Assembly: GCA_023418595.1 (NCBI GenBank)
Contig: JAEZZI010000021.1
Location: forward strand, 124,001 to 188,000
Direction of reading: 5' to 3'
Source of the DNA: Pseudomonadota bacterium
Lineage (GTDB): Bacteria > Pseudomonadota > Alphaproteobacteria > Sphingomonadales > Sphingomonadaceae
DNA: 64,000 nt
The notes under the pieces are model-generated. The model saw only the letters and a list, made by a program, of their open reading frames with translations. It made no database searches and had not been told where the DNA came from. Position 1 is the first letter of the stretch. Every line of letters begins with the position of its first letter. Below, piece after piece: positions 62,495-64,000 of the stretch. A program made the position numbers and the translations under genes.

Positions 62495-63373
62495 ATGAAC
62501 GCACTCGCCAAGCCTTTCGTTACGGCAACCGCCCTTTTGCTGGGCACCGCCGTGGTTTCCCCCGCTTTAGCGCAACTTGGCGCCCCTCCTGCCGCCGGCC
62601 AGCCGGTCGCCGATATCGATTATCCGCGCTATGCCGCACAGGTGATCGAAGCACCGTTGATCATCGACGCGACGGTGCGGTCGACCAGCCGGATTCGCGG
62701 CGACGAAGCGGTCGGTCTCGCTCCGGGACATGTCCGTTATTACGTCACCGCGGACGTGCTTTCGTTGATTCGCGGGACGACCGCGATCCCGTCGCGGGTC
62801 GGCTATCTGCTCGACGTGCCGTTCGATTCGCGGGGGCGCGCGCCGCGGTTGAACCGCCTGCGCGTGCTCTTGTTCGCGCGGCCCGTCCCCGGTCGCAGCG
62901 ATCAGGTGCAGCTGCTGTCGAACGACGCGCATTACGACTGGTCGCCCGAACGCGATTCGCTGGTGCGGCGAATCGCAAAGGAAGTCGTGTCTCCCGACGC
63001 GCCGCCCGAAATCACCGGCGTCGGCAACGCATTCCACACGCCCGGCGACCTGCCGGGTCAGGGCGAGACGCAGATTTTCCTGCTGACTGCGCGCAACGAT
63101 CCCATTTCGCTCAGCATCCTGCGTCGTCCCAATGGCGAGCGGAGCTGGGCGGTATCGCTGGGCGAGATCGTCGGCGAAGGATCGCGCCCGCCCGCGCGCG
63201 ACACGTTGCTCTGGTATCGCCTCGCCTGCGGGCTTCCCGGCGCGCTGCCAGAGGGCAATGTCGCCGCCGACATGCCCGAACATGCGGCCATCGTGCGCGA
63301 GGATTATCAGTTCGTGCTCGAATCGCTCGGCCCGTGCCGGGGCAGCGGCACGCCCAATCCGACCGCATGGTAG
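62495..63373 (+). CDS. secreted protein of unknown function, 292 aa
   Basis: Sec signal peptide with cleavage near SPALAQ (about residue 26). The mature part has no cysteine until the final 60 residues (LACGLPG and GPCRGSG) and reads as a beta-rich periplasmic domain (VIEAPLIIDATVRSTSRIRGDEAVGLAPGHVRYYVTADVLSLIRG). The phrase 'VTADVLSLIRG' resembles proteins conserved in sphingomonads, but no function is known to me. ATG 62495 is the best start. Divergent from tonB with 228 bases between. Confidence 0.65.
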   Translation: MNALAKPFVTATALLLGTAVVSPALAQLGAPPAAGQPVADIDYPRYAAQVIEAPLIIDATVRSTSRIRGDEAVGLAPGHVRYYVTADVLSLIRGTTAIPSRVGYLLDVPFDSRGRAPRLNRLRVLLFARPVPGRSDQVQLLSNDAHYDWSPERDSLVRRIAKEVVSPDAPPEITGVGNAFHTPGDLPGQGETQIFLLTARNDPISLSILRRPNGERSWAVSLGEIVGEGSRPPARDTLLWYRLACGLPGALPEGNVAADMPEHAAIVREDYQFVLESLGPCRGSGTPNPTAW

Positions 63374-63382
63374 GCGCTTGCG

Positions 63383-63817
63383 CTATTTCCGGTGGCGGGT
63401 GAGCGTGATGCCGATCGCCTCGCCCGCCTCGGCGATCGCCAGCTTCACGATCTTCACCTGAACGCGCGACACGCGTGCATCCTCGACGAACAGGGTTTCG
63501 GCGATGTGGTCGGCAACGCCCTCGATCAGGGTGAAATGGACGCCGGGCGGGAGCGACGTGCTGGCCGCCGCTTTCAGGTCGAGATAGCTTTTGGACGCCG
63601 ACAAGGGCGTATCGGGCGCGAAATGTTCGGGACAGTCGAGATCGACGGTGATCGAAATCCGCAGCGGCTGGGGAAGATGGGTTTCCTCCGAATAGACGCC
63701 GGTCAGCACCTGGACCTCCAGGTCATGGACTTCGAGTTGCAAATGATCCTTCAACGCGCATTCCCCGCTGGTTACGAAGCGCGCCCATAGCGGTGGCGTC
63801 CGCCGGGGGGAAGCCAT
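63383..63817 (-). CDS. folB: dihydroneopterin aldolase
   Basis: 144 residues. The FolB core is LEVHDLEVQVLTGVYSEE, followed by ISITVDLDCP, SYLDLKAAASTSL, HFTLIEGVADHIAETLF with the catalytic glutamate, and VQVKIVKLAIAEAGEAIGITLTR. It cleaves dihydroneopterin in folate synthesis. The first 20 residues are longer than usual, so the true start may be later. Convergent with the secreted protein gene. Confidence 0.85.
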   Translation of the reverse strand: MASPRRTPPLWARFVTSGECALKDHLQLEVHDLEVQVLTGVYSEETHLPQPLRISITVDLDCPEHFAPDTPLSASKSYLDLKAAASTSLPPGVHFTLIEGVADHIAETLFVEDARVSRVQVKIVKLAIAEAGEAIGITLTRHRK

Positions 63818-63947
63818 ACGGGCATCCCCACTTGGGCACCGCCAACGCCAATTTGCTTTGCGTGGGACGGGTGCCCCGCTAATAGGCCGCGCCCCGAGCC
63901 ATCCGCCCGAACCACCCGCCCAGAGCTTCCGAAAGCCACAGCCCGCA

Positions 63948-64000
63948 TTGGACCAGCCCTTCGTCCCCCTCGAGACGATCGATCCCGAACGGATCGAAGC
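63948..64000 (+). CDS. start of a further gene, truncated by the window edge
   Basis: An open frame from TTG 63948 reads DQPFVPLETIDPERIEA and continues past the window. It is too short to name; the composition is protein-like. The start is only tentative. Confidence 0.3.
   Translation, partial: MDQPFVPLETIDPERIE

Overview
The window comes from a GC-rich alphaproteobacterium, most likely a Sphingomonas or close relative. I infer this from the gene orders aroQ-accB-accC and trpF-trpB-trpA-accD-folC, a fused ThiS-ThiG protein, a DUF6628-type protein, a bamB-yfgM pair, and several families of short intergenic palindromes typical of sphingomonad genomes. No database search was possible; all names rest on motifs and family knowledge.

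Layout. 1-2.8 kb: the end of a thiamine-diphosphate enzyme, an HTH regulator and a CsbD stress protein. 2.9-10.8 kb: thiSG, then aroQ-accB-accC-arsC, a phospholipase D-like protein and purL. 10.8-13.4 kb: two less-characterised proteins, then bfd and bfr behind perfect Fur-like palindromes. 13.5-18.9 kb (minus strand): an Hpt protein, then panB, yfgM, bamB, der and a TusA-like gene. 19-31.5 kb: small membrane proteins, an XRE regulator, lipoproteins, an MFS exporter, cysK, a cell-wall hydrolase, paired PH-domain membrane proteins, and a merR-acyl-CoA dehydrogenase operon with a clear MerR operator. 32-40.3 kb: hisI, lapA, pyrF, trpF-trpB-(84-aa membrane ORF)-trpA-accD, folC and DUF6628. 40.4-43.3 kb: an AmpG-like permease and a Rieske oxygenase.

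43.34-47.45 kb is a compact integrative element at the 3' end of a tRNA-Met(CAT) gene. It is bounded by 17-bp direct repeats that copy the tRNA 3' end. It carries a CDF cation transporter, a small resolvase with a res-like site, a short coiled-coil protein, an HUH-endonuclease-like protein next to an AT-rich inverted repeat, a 45-aa ORF, and a large serine recombinase whose last codons lie inside attR and the tRNA. This is the strongest candidate for an undescribed system. Splicing the two ends in silico predicts that the recombinase C-terminus changes between the integrated and excised states.

47.5-64 kb: the tRNA with its promoter, a 2H phosphoesterase, kup, ald, a cytochrome c maturation operon (ccmC-D-E-F-G-H-I, no ccmA/B here), two adjacent transporter genes each broken by a -1 frameshift, a tonB-exbB-exbD-exbD operon, a secreted protein, folB, and the start of a further gene. 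Eleven intergenic palindromes of five sequence families are scattered through the chromosomal part; none lies inside the integrative element.
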